Positions 35,805 through 44,401 of a stretch of DNA of 64,000 nucleotides are shown here, one piece after another. The translations under genes were made by a program, and so were the position numbers. The stretch spans positions 186,001 through 250,000 of the forward strand of contig NZ_JQKD01000005.1 in the NCBI RefSeq assembly GCF_000745855.1. The letters run 5' to 3'. The notes below the pieces were generated by a model. The model had not been told where the DNA came from. It made no database searches and saw only the letters and a list, made by a program, of their open reading frames with translations. The DNA comes from Xenophilus azovorans DSM 13620 (GTDB lineage: Bacteria > Pseudomonadota > Gammaproteobacteria > Burkholderiales > Burkholderiaceae_C). How positions within the stretch are numbered: position 1 is the first letter of the stretch; each line of letters opens with the position of its first letter.

Positions 35805-37256
35805 ATGGAGACTCAGCTCATCATCGACAACCGGGACGTGCCCGCTTCCGGCGGCGCCACATACACCCGAATCCACCCGACCACAGGTGATACCGTTACC
35901 CGGGCAGCGGCTGCGAGCGTCGAGGATGCGGTAGCGGCAGCGGAGTCCGCCCATCGTGCATTTCAGTCCTGGTCGCAAAGCGGACCGACTGAGCGTCGAC
36001 GCATCTTTCTGAAAGCGGCAGACATCCTCGAAGCCAAGACGCCTCAGTTCATCGAGGTCATGGCCAAGGAGATTGGCGCTTCAGAACTATGGTCCGGGTT
36101 CAACGTGGTGCTGGCAGCCAATCTTTTCCGTGAGGCCGCCGCGCTGGCCACTCAGATCCAGGGAGAGACCATTCCGACCGACAAGCCCGGCGCACTTTCC
36201 ATGACAGTGCGCCAACCGGTGGGTGTGATCCTGAGCATCGTGCCCTGGAACGGTCCCGTGGTTCTTGCAGCACGCGCCATCGCCTATCCCATCATTTGCG
36301 GCAACTCGGTGGTTTTCCGCGCTTCGGAGACCAGCCCGAAAACGCACCTGATGATTGCGGAGGCGCTCGTGGAAGCAGGACTCCCCCCCGGTGTGCTCAA
36401 TGTCCTCACGAACGCTCCGATCGATGCCCCCGACGTGATTGATGCGCTGATTTCCCACAAGGCCGTTCGCCGCATCAACTTCACGGGGTCCACCCGCGTG
36501 GGCCGCATCATCGCGGAGAAAGCGGGGCGCCAGCTCAAGCGCTGCCTGCTTGAGCTGGGCGGGAAGTCGCCCCTGGTTGTTCTGGACGATGCAGACATCG
36601 ACGAGGCCGTGAAGGCTGCGGTGTTTGGCGCCTTTCTCTACCAGGGGCAGATCTGCATGTCCACCGAGCGCATCGTGGTAGACGAAAGGATTGCGGACGA
36701 GTTCGTGGCCAAGTTCGCCGCTCGGGCTCGCGAGCTGCCGACTGGTGACCCGGCTGCTGGCGCGGCCTGCGTCATTGGCCCAATGATCGTGAGCGAATCT
36801 GGAGATCGGCTCAACCGCATGATCGATGACGCCTTGGCCAAGGGCGCCAAGATAGCCGCCGGCGGACGAGCGAACGGCGCAGTGATGCCCGCCACGATTG
36901 TCGACCATGTCGCTCGCGACATGCAGATCTACGACGAGGAGACCTTCGGCCCGATCACCACCGTGGTCCGGGCGCGCGATACCGAGGATGCCGTGCGCAT
37001 CGCCAACGATACGGCCTACGGGCTGTCGTCAGGCGTATTTGGTCGGGACGTGACTCGTGCATTGGCAGTGGCCATGCGCATCGAGACTGGCTGCTGTCAC
37101 ATCAACGGCGCCACCGTTCAGAACGAGGCGCAGGCTCCCTACGGCGGCACGAAGGACAGCGGCTATGGCCGATTCGACGGCCGTGCTGTGATCGATGAGT
37201 TCACCGAGTTGAAGTGGCTCACGATTGAGCCGTCCAAGCAGCAGTACCCCTTTTAA
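35805..37256 (+). CDS. nagF: Salicylaldehyde dehydrogenase
   Basis: This 483-aa aldehyde dehydrogenase of the NahF/NagF type starts at the ATG at 35805 after CAGGAGA. It oxidises salicylaldehyde to salicylate with NAD. Visible are SIVPWNGPVVLAARAIAYP, the catalytic Glu in CLLELGGKSPLVVLDDADID and the nucleophile in GQICMSTER. The C-terminus (YGRFDGRAVIDEFTELKWLT...QQYPF) closely resembles my recollection of NahF. Its product is the substrate of the hydroxylase encoded at 24.7 kb. Confidence 0.92.
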   Translation: METQLIIDNRDVPASGGATYTRIHPTTGDTVTRAAAASVEDAVAAAESAHRAFQSWSQSGPTERRRIFLKAADILEAKTPQFIEVMAKEIGASELWSGFNVVLAANLFREAAALATQIQGETIPTDKPGALSMTVRQPVGVILSIVPWNGPVVLAARAIAYPIICGNSVVFRASETSPKTHLMIAEALVEAGLPPGVLNVLTNAPIDAPDVIDALISHKAVRRINFTGSTRVGRIIAEKAGRQLKRCLLELGGKSPLVVLDDADIDEAVKAAVFGAFLYQGQICMSTERIVVDERIADEFVAKFAARARELPTGDPAAGAACVIGPMIVSESGDRLNRMIDDALAKGAKIAAGGRANGAVMPATIVDHVARDMQIYDEETFGPITTVVRARDTEDAVRIANDTAYGLSSGVFGRDVTRALAVAMRIETGCCHINGATVQNEAQAPYGGTKDSGYGRFDGRAVIDEFTELKWLTIEPSKQQYPF

Positions 37257-37279
37257 ATTCCAACTGATCAGGAAACTTC

Positions 37280-38287
37280 ATGGCAAAGCAGACAAAGACA
37301 CGGCTGACGTCTGATGACATTCATGGCGCGTGGGTCATCATGCCCACGCCGTCGACCCCGGATGCATCCGACTGGCGCGTCCAGCACACGGTCGATCTCG
37401 ACGAGACGGCCCGCATCGTAGAGGCGCTGATCGCCGCAGGGGTCGACGGCATTCTCAGCAATGGAACTTTTGGCGAGTGCGCCACGCTCACGTGGGAGGA
37501 GAAGCGCGACTTCATCGCTACGGTGGTCGAGACGGTGGGCGGCCGCGTGCCCTTCTTCTGCGGTACCACGGCGTTGCACACCCGCGAGGTGATCCGCCAG
37601 ACACGGGAGGCCATGGACATCGGCGCGAGCGGCACCATGCTCGGCGTGCCGATGTGGTGCAAGATGGAAGTGCCCACTGCCGTGCAGTTCTACCGCGACA
37701 TTGCGGAGGCGGTGCCCGAGGCGGCGATCGCGGTCTACGCCAACCCTGAGGCTTTCAAGTTTGACTTTCCGCGGTCGTTCTGGGCCCAGGTCTCGGCGAT
37801 TCCCCAAGTGGTGACTGCGAAGTACCTGGGTATTGGCATGCTGGATCTTGACCTGAGACTGGCTCCCGGTATCCGCTTCCTGCCACACGAGGACGACTAT
37901 TACGCAGCGGCACGGATCGATCCGGAGCGCATGACCGCTTTCTGGTCCAGCGGCGCCATGTGTGGTCCGGCCACGGCGATACGCTTGCGCGACAGTGTGA
38001 ACGAGGCCAAGCGAAGCGGTGACTGGACTCACGCCAAGGCCATCTCGAATGCGATGCGACAGGCTGACTCCACACTATTCCCGCGCGGCGACTTCGCGGA
38101 GTTCTCAAAATACAACATTGGCCTGGAGAAGGCGCGCATGGATGCGGCAGGCTGGCTCAAGGCCGGCCCCTGCCGCCCGCCCTACCATGTTGTTCCCGAG
38201 GAATACCTGGCGGGGGCACGCAAGTCGGGCGAGGCCTGGTCCGCATTGCATGCGCGCTACTCGGACCAGGGTGAAGAAAGACGGTAG
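37280..38287 (+). CDS. nagE: trans-o-Hydroxybenzylidenepyruvate hydratase-aldolase
   Basis: This 335-aa DHDPS-fold aldolase converts trans-o-hydroxybenzylidenepyruvate to salicylaldehyde and pyruvate. The Schiff-base lysine is in [16 protein letters not shown] and a conserved Tyr in [15 protein letters not shown]. It closely resembles NahE/NagE throughout, including [14 protein letters not shown] near the start. It follows nagF by 23 bp. Homologues acting on 2-carboxybenzalpyruvate (PhdJ type) are an alternative given the phthalate genes in the window, but the sequence is nearer the naphthalene type. Confidence 0.92.
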   Translation: MAKQTKTRLTSDDIHGAWVIMPTPSTPDASDWRVQHTVDLDETARIVEALIAAGVDGILSNGTFGECATLTWEEKRDFIATVVETVGGRVPFFCGTTALHTREVIRQTREAMDIGASGTMLGVPMWCKMEVPTAVQFYRDIAEAVPEAAIAVYANPEAFKFDFPRSFWAQVSAIPQVVTAKYLGIGMLDLDLRLAPGIRFLPHEDDYYAAARIDPERMTAFWSSGAMCGPATAIRLRDSVNEAKRSGDWTHAKAISNAMRQADSTLFPRGDFAEFSKYNIGLEKARMDAAGWLKAGPCRPPYHVVPEEYLAGARKSGEAWSALHARYSDQGEERR

Positions 38288-38292
38288 TCGCC

Positions 38293-38913
38293 ATGAGTCA
38301 GCAGACCGCCGCAGGCGAACCAGCACAGATTCGCTTCTATTTCGACTTTCTCAGTCCATATGCCTATTTGGCACGCCACCGCTTGGCCGGATTGTCTGCC
38401 AGCCATGGCTGGCACGTCGACTACCGCAGCATCGATCTGAGCCGAGCCAAGAAAGCGATTGGCAACGTGGGGCCAGCCAACCGCGACATGCCGGTGAAGC
38501 TGGCCCACCTGGCGAAGGATTTGTCGCGGTGGGCTGAGTTGTACGGTGTCGAGTTGAAGTTCCCGCCCAACTTCAACAGCAGCAGATTGAACGCAGGCCT
38601 GTACTACTCGCGGTGCAAGGGGCACGAGTCGGACTATGTCCGCGTAGCCTTTCGGCACGTATGGGGCGACGGGCGGGCTCCGGATGATCCGAACATCCTG
38701 CACGCCGTGGCTCAGGAGATGGGTTGGGATCCCGATGATTTTGCCGCGTTCACGCAGAGCGGAGCCGGTCTGCAGGCCTACAGCGAATCCACCGACGAAG
38801 CCATCCTTCGACATGTCTTCGGCGTCCCGACCATGGTCGTGGGCGACGAGATGTGGTGGGGCAACGATCGTCTGTTTTTCCTAGAGCAGTTCTTAAACGG
38901 AGACAAGAAATGA
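38293..38913 (+). CDS. nagD: 2-Hydroxychromene-2-carboxylate isomerase
   Basis: This 206-aa DsbA-like (kappa-class GST) isomerase interconverts 2-hydroxychromene-2-carboxylate and trans-o-hydroxybenzylidenepyruvate. The catalytic Ser is in FDFLSPYAYLARHR, and GVPTMVVGDEMWWGNDRLFF is the usual C-terminal signature. The start is 5 bp after nagE. The stop overlaps the next ATG. Confidence 0.92.
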   Translation: MSQQTAAGEPAQIRFYFDFLSPYAYLARHRLAGLSASHGWHVDYRSIDLSRAKKAIGNVGPANRDMPVKLAHLAKDLSRWAELYGVELKFPPNFNSSRLNAGLYYSRCKGHESDYVRVAFRHVWGDGRAPDDPNILHAVAQEMGWDPDDFAAFTQSGAGLQAYSESTDEAILRHVFGVPTMVVGDEMWWGNDRLFFLEQFLNGDKK

Positions 38914-39905
38914 AAATGAATAGCTACACGCGCCGTGATTCATTGGTGCACTTGAGCGCACTTGCTTTGGCAGCGCTCCCAGGCGTGACCGCCGCGCAGC
39001 CCGGCCCTAACATGGCCACCATATTCGTGGGGCTAGCGGCTGGTGGCGCTACCGACGTGGCAGCTCGTCGACTCGCGGAGGGCATGCAAGGTGCCTATGC
39101 GCAGACCATCATTGTTGAAAATCGGACAGGGGCAAGTGCGCGTTTGGCAATCCAGCATGTCAAAGCCGCAGCGCCAAACGGCGCATCAATGGTGCTAACG
39201 CCTGCTTCGATGATGGCCATCTATCCACACACCTACAAAGACCTCGCGTATGACCCGGTCGCGGACTTGGTGCCAGTGGGTACCGTGTCAATTTCGGAGA
39301 TCGGCTTTGCCGTGGGCCCGTCCGTTCCCGACTCCATCAAGAATCTCGGCGACTACCTGGTGTGGATAAAGTCTTCTCCCGCTGCCGCCACCTTTGGACA
39401 TGGTGCAGCAGGCTCAGGGCCTCATCTGTTGGGTGAGCTGCTGGGTCGTCTGTCAGGGGTACAAATGGTCCATGCGGCCTATCGTGGCTCCCAGCCTGCA
39501 ATTCTGGACTTGATCGGCGGACACTTGCCAGCGGTCGCAGCACCACTGGGCGAATTCTTGCCGCATCTAAAGACCGGGAAGATTCGCGTGCTCGGCGTCA
39601 CGGGTGTTAAGCGCTCACGTTTCATGCGTGATGTGCCCACCTTCAAGGAACTCAATGTGGATTTGAGTGACATGACGGAATGGTTCGGCGTCTTCATGCC
39701 CGCAGGAACCCCGTCGGCAGTCATACAGCGAGCCAACTCGGCCATCAAGACTGCATTGCTCAACACCTCATTGATCACTTCCTTCGAACTGATGGGGATG
39801 GAGCCCGCGTGGAGTTCCTCCGAAGACTTGGGTGAGCGCCTGAAGAGCGACATCAGGCGTTGGAAGAACGTGGTCCAAACGGTCGGATTTACCGCCCAAC
39901 CTTGA
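38910..39905 (+). CDS. TctC/Bug-family solute receptor
   Basis: This 331-aa Bug protein has a start that overlaps the nagD stop (ATGA), with GGAGAC upstream. The N-terminus RRDSLVHLSALALAALPGVTAA looks like a Tat-type signal peptide. The Bug core is recognisable but diverged (IFVGLAAGGATDVAARRLAE). It is translationally coupled to nagD, so its ligand is probably an intermediate or substrate of the naphthalene-type pathway. No TctA/TctB genes are nearby. Confidence 0.87.
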   Translation: MKMNSYTRRDSLVHLSALALAALPGVTAAQPGPNMATIFVGLAAGGATDVAARRLAEGMQGAYAQTIIVENRTGASARLAIQHVKAAAPNGASMVLTPASMMAIYPHTYKDLAYDPVADLVPVGTVSISEIGFAVGPSVPDSIKNLGDYLVWIKSSPAAATFGHGAAGSGPHLLGELLGRLSGVQMVHAAYRGSQPAILDLIGGHLPAVAAPLGEFLPHLKTGKIRVLGVTGVKRSRFMRDVPTFKELNVDLSDMTEWFGVFMPAGTPSAVIQRANSAIKTALLNTSLITSFELMGMEPAWSSSEDLGERLKSDIRRWKNVVQTVGFTAQP

Positions 39906-39918
39906 GGAGACAAGCATT

Positions 39919-40911
39919 GTGATTACCCGTCGCGATTTCGCGCAATGGGGGGCGGCCACTGCGGTGGTCTCTCAAATGGCCGGAACTGCTTTCGCGCAGT
40001 CTTCTCAACCGGTGCGGATCGTCAATGGATTCCCTGCCGGTGGGGTTGTTGATGCCGTAAGCCGGAAGTTCGGGGATGCCATGGTGGCCTCCGGATATGC
40101 GACCGCAGCCGTCGTAGAAAACAGAACGGGTGCTGGAGGCCGACTGGCCGCTGCATTCGTTAAAGCTGCGCCTGCCGACGGCAACACGTTGTTGTTGTCA
40201 CCGGACACCGTCTTATCCTTGTACCCATTCATCTACGCCAAGCTGGAGTATGACCCGTTCAAGGATCTGGTTCCGATCTCAACCGCTGCATTGACCTCCG
40301 ACGCGCTGGCGGTGGGTCCTCTTGTGCCTGATTCGGTCCGCAATGTCCGCGACTTCGTGGCTTGGGCCAAAGCGCATCCGGAGCACGCCAACTTCGGATC
40401 GCCGGGAACGGGATCACCATTGCACCTCCTCGGTTCGCTGCTGGGGAAGGAGGGCGACTTCGATTTTCGGCATGTTGCTTACCGTGGCGCTTCACCTGGT
40501 GTCACGGACATGGTGGGGGGGCAGATCGCTGCCATGGCCGCGCCCACTGGCAACTTCCTGCCGTTTCAGCGCACGGGCAGAGTGCGAATTCTGGGGACAT
40601 CGGGTGTAAAGCGCAGCCCCTTCACACCTGACACGCCCACCTTTTCTGAGCAGAAGTTCGCGGGGGACTACCCGCAAGAGGATCAATGGTTTGGATTTTT
40701 TGCTCCTGCGGGCACGGCAGCTGCCAGCATTGCAAAAGCCAATCAGTCCATATCGCAAGCGATGAGCCGCAAAAGCTTGATCGACGACTTGGCCGTTTTC
40801 GGATTGACTGCACAAGCGTCAACGCCGGAGGCCATGTCTGCAAGCCTGCGTCAGCAAAATGAAAAATGGCGCGGCATCGTCAAGCGATTGGGCTTCACGG
40901 CCGAGTCTTGA
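39919..40911 (+). CDS. TctC/Bug-family solute receptor
   Basis: This 330-aa Bug protein starts at GTG 39919 after TGAGGAGA. The N-terminal TRRDFAQWGAATAVVSQMAG is a Tat-like signal. It is 13 bp downstream of the preceding Bug gene and clearly related to it (VENRTGAGGRLAAAFVKAA against VENRTGASARLAIQHVKAA), so the pair looks like a tandem duplication that has diverged. It ends the operon. Confidence 0.87.
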   Translation: MITRRDFAQWGAATAVVSQMAGTAFAQSSQPVRIVNGFPAGGVVDAVSRKFGDAMVASGYATAAVVENRTGAGGRLAAAFVKAAPADGNTLLLSPDTVLSLYPFIYAKLEYDPFKDLVPISTAALTSDALAVGPLVPDSVRNVRDFVAWAKAHPEHANFGSPGTGSPLHLLGSLLGKEGDFDFRHVAYRGASPGVTDMVGGQIAAMAAPTGNFLPFQRTGRVRILGTSGVKRSPFTPDTPTFSEQKFAGDYPQEDQWFGFFAPAGTAAASIAKANQSISQAMSRKSLIDDLAVFGLTAQASTPEAMSASLRQQNEKWRGIVKRLGFTAES

Positions 40912-41346
40912 TGTAGAGCTTCTGCGGGATGGTAACGAGCGCGCTTTCGTGTGTCTTGGCGTCACCCGCAGAAAGTCAGCAACATATGCGATAGCTTCGC
41001 GCAGGAAGGAGAGGTGCTTGGCACTATGCATCGATTCCAGCGTGAGTTCCAGCTTGCTGTCACTGATCAGATCGCGAGGTTTCCTGATCTGACGGCGGCC
41101 GTTCCCCCTGAGGTCGATGAGAGCCTCACTGGTACTGGGTGGTGCAAAGCAACGGCATCCATCGCCACGGCACTCCCCAGTTTCCGACCCTCCGAGTGTT
41201 TTGGCCGAGGGCAAGCACCGCGAACAACCGGCGCAGATTGTGCTCGGATTCCACGTCCTACTATACGGTGGCGACCGCGGTGTCGAGGTCTTTGACGATG
41301 GCTGCCTGCAGTTGCCGCCGCCTGCGAATTGTGGCCGCGGTGCCGA
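40912..41346. other. Non-coding gap between the salicylate and phthalate blocks
   Basis: About 435 bp with no supported gene. Short frames on both strands (for example minus-strand REAIAYVADFLRVTPRHTK around 41000) hint at an old gene or transposon remnant, but no family is recognisable. It marks the change from the lower-GC salicylate block to the very GC-rich phthalate block. Confidence 0.35.
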
Positions 41347-42222
41347 TCAAACCTCGACCGGTCGATCGCTGAAGCGCATTGAGAAGTCGACCGCCTTGAC
41401 GTCCTTGATCAGTGCTCCCACGGAGATGCGGTCGACTCCGGTCTCCGCGTAGGCCCGCAGCGTTTCGAAGGTGACGCCGCCAGAGACCTCCAGGCTGCAG
41501 CAGCCGCGGGCCAGCCGCACCGCCTCGCGGACGGTCTCAAGGGGCATGTTGTCCAGCAGCACCATGCCCACGCCCGCGTCGAGCGCTTCCTGCAACTGCC
41601 GCAGCGTCTCGACCTCGACTTGGATGAAGGACGCGCGGCCCTCGAGCGCCTGCGCGGCGCGGAACGCGGCCGTCAGGCCGCCCGCTGCCGCGATGTGGTT
41701 CTCCTTGATCAGGACGGCGTCGTGCAGGCCCATCCGGTGGTTCTGGCCGCCGCCGCACCGCACGGCGTACTTCTGCGCGGCGCGCAGGCCGGGGATGGTC
41801 TTGCGCGTGTCCAGGACGGCCGCGCGTGTGCCTTCGACCTCCTTGACATAGCGGGCGGTCTTGGTCGCCACGCCGCTGAGCGTCTGCAGGAAGTTCAGGC
41901 AGGTGCGCTCCGCGGTGAGGAGCTCGCGCGCCACGCCTTCGACCACCACGACGGCCTGGCCGGGAACGCAGGTGCCGCCGTCGGGTACGCGCCAGTCGGC
42001 CCGCGCCGTCGGCGCCAGGCGGCGCAGTACCTCCTCGACCCAGGGCCGGCCGCAGACGACTGCCGCCTGGCGGCACGTGACGGTGGCCGTAGCGCGGGCG
42101 GCCGCCGGGACCAGTTCCGCGGTCAGGTCTCCCGGGCCGACATCCTCGTCCAGTGCGCGCTCGACGTCCCGGTTCACCTGCTTCAGAAACTCTCTCTCGG
42201 TCACTTTCGATCCTTTATCCAT
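41347..42222 (-). CDS. nadC: Nicotinate-nucleotide pyrophosphorylase (quinolinate phosphoribosyltransferase)
   Basis: This 291-aa NadC starts at the ATG at 42222 (MDKGSKVTEREFLKQV). Family motifs are LNFLQTLSGVATKTARYV, DTRKTIPGLRAAQKYAVRCG and GGQNHRMGLHDAVLIKENHI. It turns quinolinate and PRPP into nicotinate mononucleotide in NAD synthesis. Phthalate is a structural analogue of quinolinate. In Burkholderia DBO1 a plasmid-borne copy (ophE) is required for normal growth on phthalate (Chang and Zylstra). This gene diverges from the phthalate cluster across a symmetric promoter region, so it is very probably the phthalate-linked copy. Confidence 0.93.
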   Translation of the reverse strand: MDKGSKVTEREFLKQVNRDVERALDEDVGPGDLTAELVPAAARATATVTCRQAAVVCGRPWVEEVLRRLAPTARADWRVPDGGTCVPGQAVVVVEGVARELLTAERTCLNFLQTLSGVATKTARYVKEVEGTRAAVLDTRKTIPGLRAAQKYAVRCGGGQNHRMGLHDAVLIKENHIAAAGGLTAAFRAAQALEGRASFIQVEVETLRQLQEALDAGVGMVLLDNMPLETVREAVRLARGCCSLEVSGGVTFETLRAYAETGVDRISVGALIKDVKAVDFSMRFSDRPVEV

Positions 42223-42445
42223 CCTGGGGAGGCCGCGTCCCAGCGGGGCGCCAGCCGCCGGCGCCATCGCGCCGGTTCATGGCTTGCGTCCGTGCGGAAC
42301 GAAATCGCAGGGACCTGGGGGCACTGTCTCTTGCCGGCCTCGCGGCACGCGCGCGTCTTCGGGAGACGTCCGACGGCGAGCCGAGTCGGTGCGCACGCAC
42401 ACGAGTCCACGGCCATGCGTACACATCGATCCCGAGTTTACAAAA

Positions 42446-42537
42446 TTATTAGAGGCCAAATGATTCTAGGGAAACCCCGGAGGGAAAACCGTTGCCTGGA
42501 TCAACGCGCGCACCTAGAATCATTAGGCAACTAACAA
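42446..42537. promoter_or_regulatory. Symmetric divergent promoter with paired operators
   Basis: The 25-bp segments 42446-42470 and 42513-42537 are inverted copies of each other (21 of 25 positions match). The right copy contains TTAGGCAACTAA (42523-42534), a TTAG-N4-CTAA repeat. On the plus strand TTGCCT (42492) and TAGAAT (42515) form a plausible promoter with a 17-bp spacer, and the operator lies just downstream, where a repressor would block it. The mirror copy places an equal element for nadC. Confidence 0.6.
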
Positions 42538-42573
42538 AATGAGGCATCGCCAGCGGTGCCGGTACTCCCCACC

Positions 42574-43035
42574 ATGAAGCCCACTGAAACCTCGGCGCCG
42601 ATCTGGTCAGACTCGCTACTGCTCGGGCATGCCGCGATCGATGACGAACACGAGCAACTGGCCGAGTTGATCGAGTGCATGTGGCGCGCTGCTGCGTCCG
42701 AGATGGCACAGGCGCTGGACGCGGTGCTCCAGCATGCAACCGCGCACTTCGCGGCCGAGAACGAGCTCATGCGCACGACGGCGTTTCCGCCGCGCGACTG
42801 CCACATCAGCGAGCACGAGGCGGTGCTCTCCACGCTGCGCGGGGTGCGCCTCCGCCTGGAGCGCGGGGAGGTCGAGGTGGCCCGCCGCGTGGCGCACGAG
42901 CTGGCGGCCTGGCTTCCGCCCCACGTCCAGCACCTCGACTCGGCACTTACCCATTGGCTCTGCAAGCTGCAGCACGGCGCCAAGCCCGTGGTGTTGCGCG
43001 TGGGCCGAAAGCCCGAGGCCGCCTTGGCCTGCTAG
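42574..43035 (+). CDS. Bacteriohemerythrin
   Basis: This 153-aa hemerythrin-family protein has ligand-type motifs LGHAAIDDEHEQL, HFAAENELM, HISEHEAVL and HVQHLDSAL in the spacing of a single-domain bacteriohemerythrin. It probably binds oxygen at a di-iron centre in the cytoplasm and may supply or buffer oxygen for the oxygenase encoded next. A GTG start at 42556 is also possible. It is the first gene after the divergent promoter and lies 42 bp upstream of the phthalate oxygenase. Confidence 0.85.
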   Translation: MKPTETSAPIWSDSLLLGHAAIDDEHEQLAELIECMWRAAASEMAQALDAVLQHATAHFAAENELMRTTAFPPRDCHISEHEAVLSTLRGVRLRLERGEVEVARRVAHELAAWLPPHVQHLDSALTHWLCKLQHGAKPVVLRVGRKPEAALAC

Positions 43036-43077
43036 TTCCACCCCTGAATCAACCACCACTAGAGATGAGATGACATC

Positions 43078-44397
43078 ATGATGACTCACGAAGAAAACGA
43101 ACTGCTTTGTCGCGTCGAAGGCGACGCCCCGATGGGACGCCTGATGCGCCGCCACTGGACGCCGATCTGCCTGGTGGAAGAGGTGAGCGAACCCGACGGT
43201 ACGCCGGTGAAGGCGCGGGCGTTCGGCGAAGACCTCGTGGTCTTCCGCGACAGCGAGGGCCGGGTCGGCGTCATGGATGAGTACTGTCCCCACCGTCGTG
43301 CGTCGCTGGTCTACGGCCGCAACGAGGAGGGTGGGCTTCGCTGCCTCTACCACGGCTGGAAGATGGACGTCGATGGGAACGTGCTGGAGATGGCTTCCGA
43401 GCCGGCTTCGAGCGGCATGGTCGACAAGGTCAAGCACACCGCGTACCCGACCCAGGAATGGGCGGGCATGGTGTGGGCCTACATGGGGCCGAAGGAGACC
43501 ATGCCCGAATTCCAGCCGCCGCCGTGGGCGCCGACGGCGGACACGCGGGTGAGCATCGCGAAGGTGCTGCTGCCCTGCAACTGGGCGCAGATCCTCGAGG
43601 GCGCCATCGACTCCGCGCACAGCTCCAGCCTGCACTCCTCCGACATGGTCCCCGCGCGCGTCGATGGCGCGAAGGCCACCGACAAGACCTGGCTGCGCCC
43701 CTCCACCGACAAGGCCCCGCGCATGCAGGTTCAGCGCACCGGCTTCGGCTTCCGCTATGCCGCGCTGCGCCGCCCGATCACGAACGCCGCAGAGAACGAC
43801 TACGTGCGCTCGACGGTCTTCGTGGCCCCGGCAACGGCCCTGATTCCGCCCAACAACCGCTACAACGTGGCCAACATCAACGTGCCGATGGACGACACGA
43901 ACACGGCGTTCTATTTCATCGCATGGGGTCACCCGTCGCAGACGCCGGAGACCGACACCTGGCGCAAGTTCCTGCGCCAGACGGTGGGTGTCGACCTGGA
44001 CCAGAACTACCGCCCGCTGCGCAACGAGGCGAACAAGTTCTGGCAGGACCGCAACGCCATGAAGGCCGGCAACTTCACGGGCATCACCGGTTTCCCAAAC
44101 CAGGACGTCGCGATGTGGCTGACCATGGGCGCCATCGCTGACCGCACCCATGACCGCCTGGGCGCCAGCGACCTCGCGATCGTGGAATTCCGCAAGCAAA
44201 TGCTCGAGGCCGTGCAGGCCTTCGATCAAGGCGCGCCCGCCATCGGCACCGGCGCCGAAGCGGCCACGCCGGCCGTCTGCTCCTTCCAGGCCATCGTCCC
44301 CAAGACGACCGACTGGCGCACATACGGGGCCCGCTATGTCTGGCTAGACGGCGAAGACCGCCCCGAGTTCGAACCCTCCTATTCCGTGAAGTCCTGA
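43078..44397 (+). CDS. pht3: Phthalate 4,5-dioxygenase, oxygenase component
   Basis: This 439-aa Rieske oxygenase of the phthalate dioxygenase (alpha-only) group has Rieske ligands Cys70-x-His72 and Cys89-x2-His92 (CLYHGW) and catalytic iron ligands His181 and His186 with Asp178 (GAIDSAHSSSLH). It converts phthalate to its cis-4,5-dihydrodiol. The reductase (46412), dehydrogenase (47386) and decarboxylase (44402) of the same pathway are in the same operon, giving a full route to protocatechuate. Confidence 0.92.
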   Translation: MMTHEENELLCRVEGDAPMGRLMRRHWTPICLVEEVSEPDGTPVKARAFGEDLVVFRDSEGRVGVMDEYCPHRRASLVYGRNEEGGLRCLYHGWKMDVDGNVLEMASEPASSGMVDKVKHTAYPTQEWAGMVWAYMGPKETMPEFQPPPWAPTADTRVSIAKVLLPCNWAQILEGAIDSAHSSSLHSSDMVPARVDGAKATDKTWLRPSTDKAPRMQVQRTGFGFRYAALRRPITNAAENDYVRSTVFVAPATALIPPNNRYNVANINVPMDDTNTAFYFIAWGHPSQTPETDTWRKFLRQTVGVDLDQNYRPLRNEANKFWQDRNAMKAGNFTGITGFPNQDVAMWLTMGAIADRTHDRLGASDLAIVEFRKQMLEAVQAFDQGAPAIGTGAEAATPAVCSFQAIVPKTTDWRTYGARYVWLDGEDRPEFEPSYSVKS

Positions 44398-44401
44398 TCC
44401 C

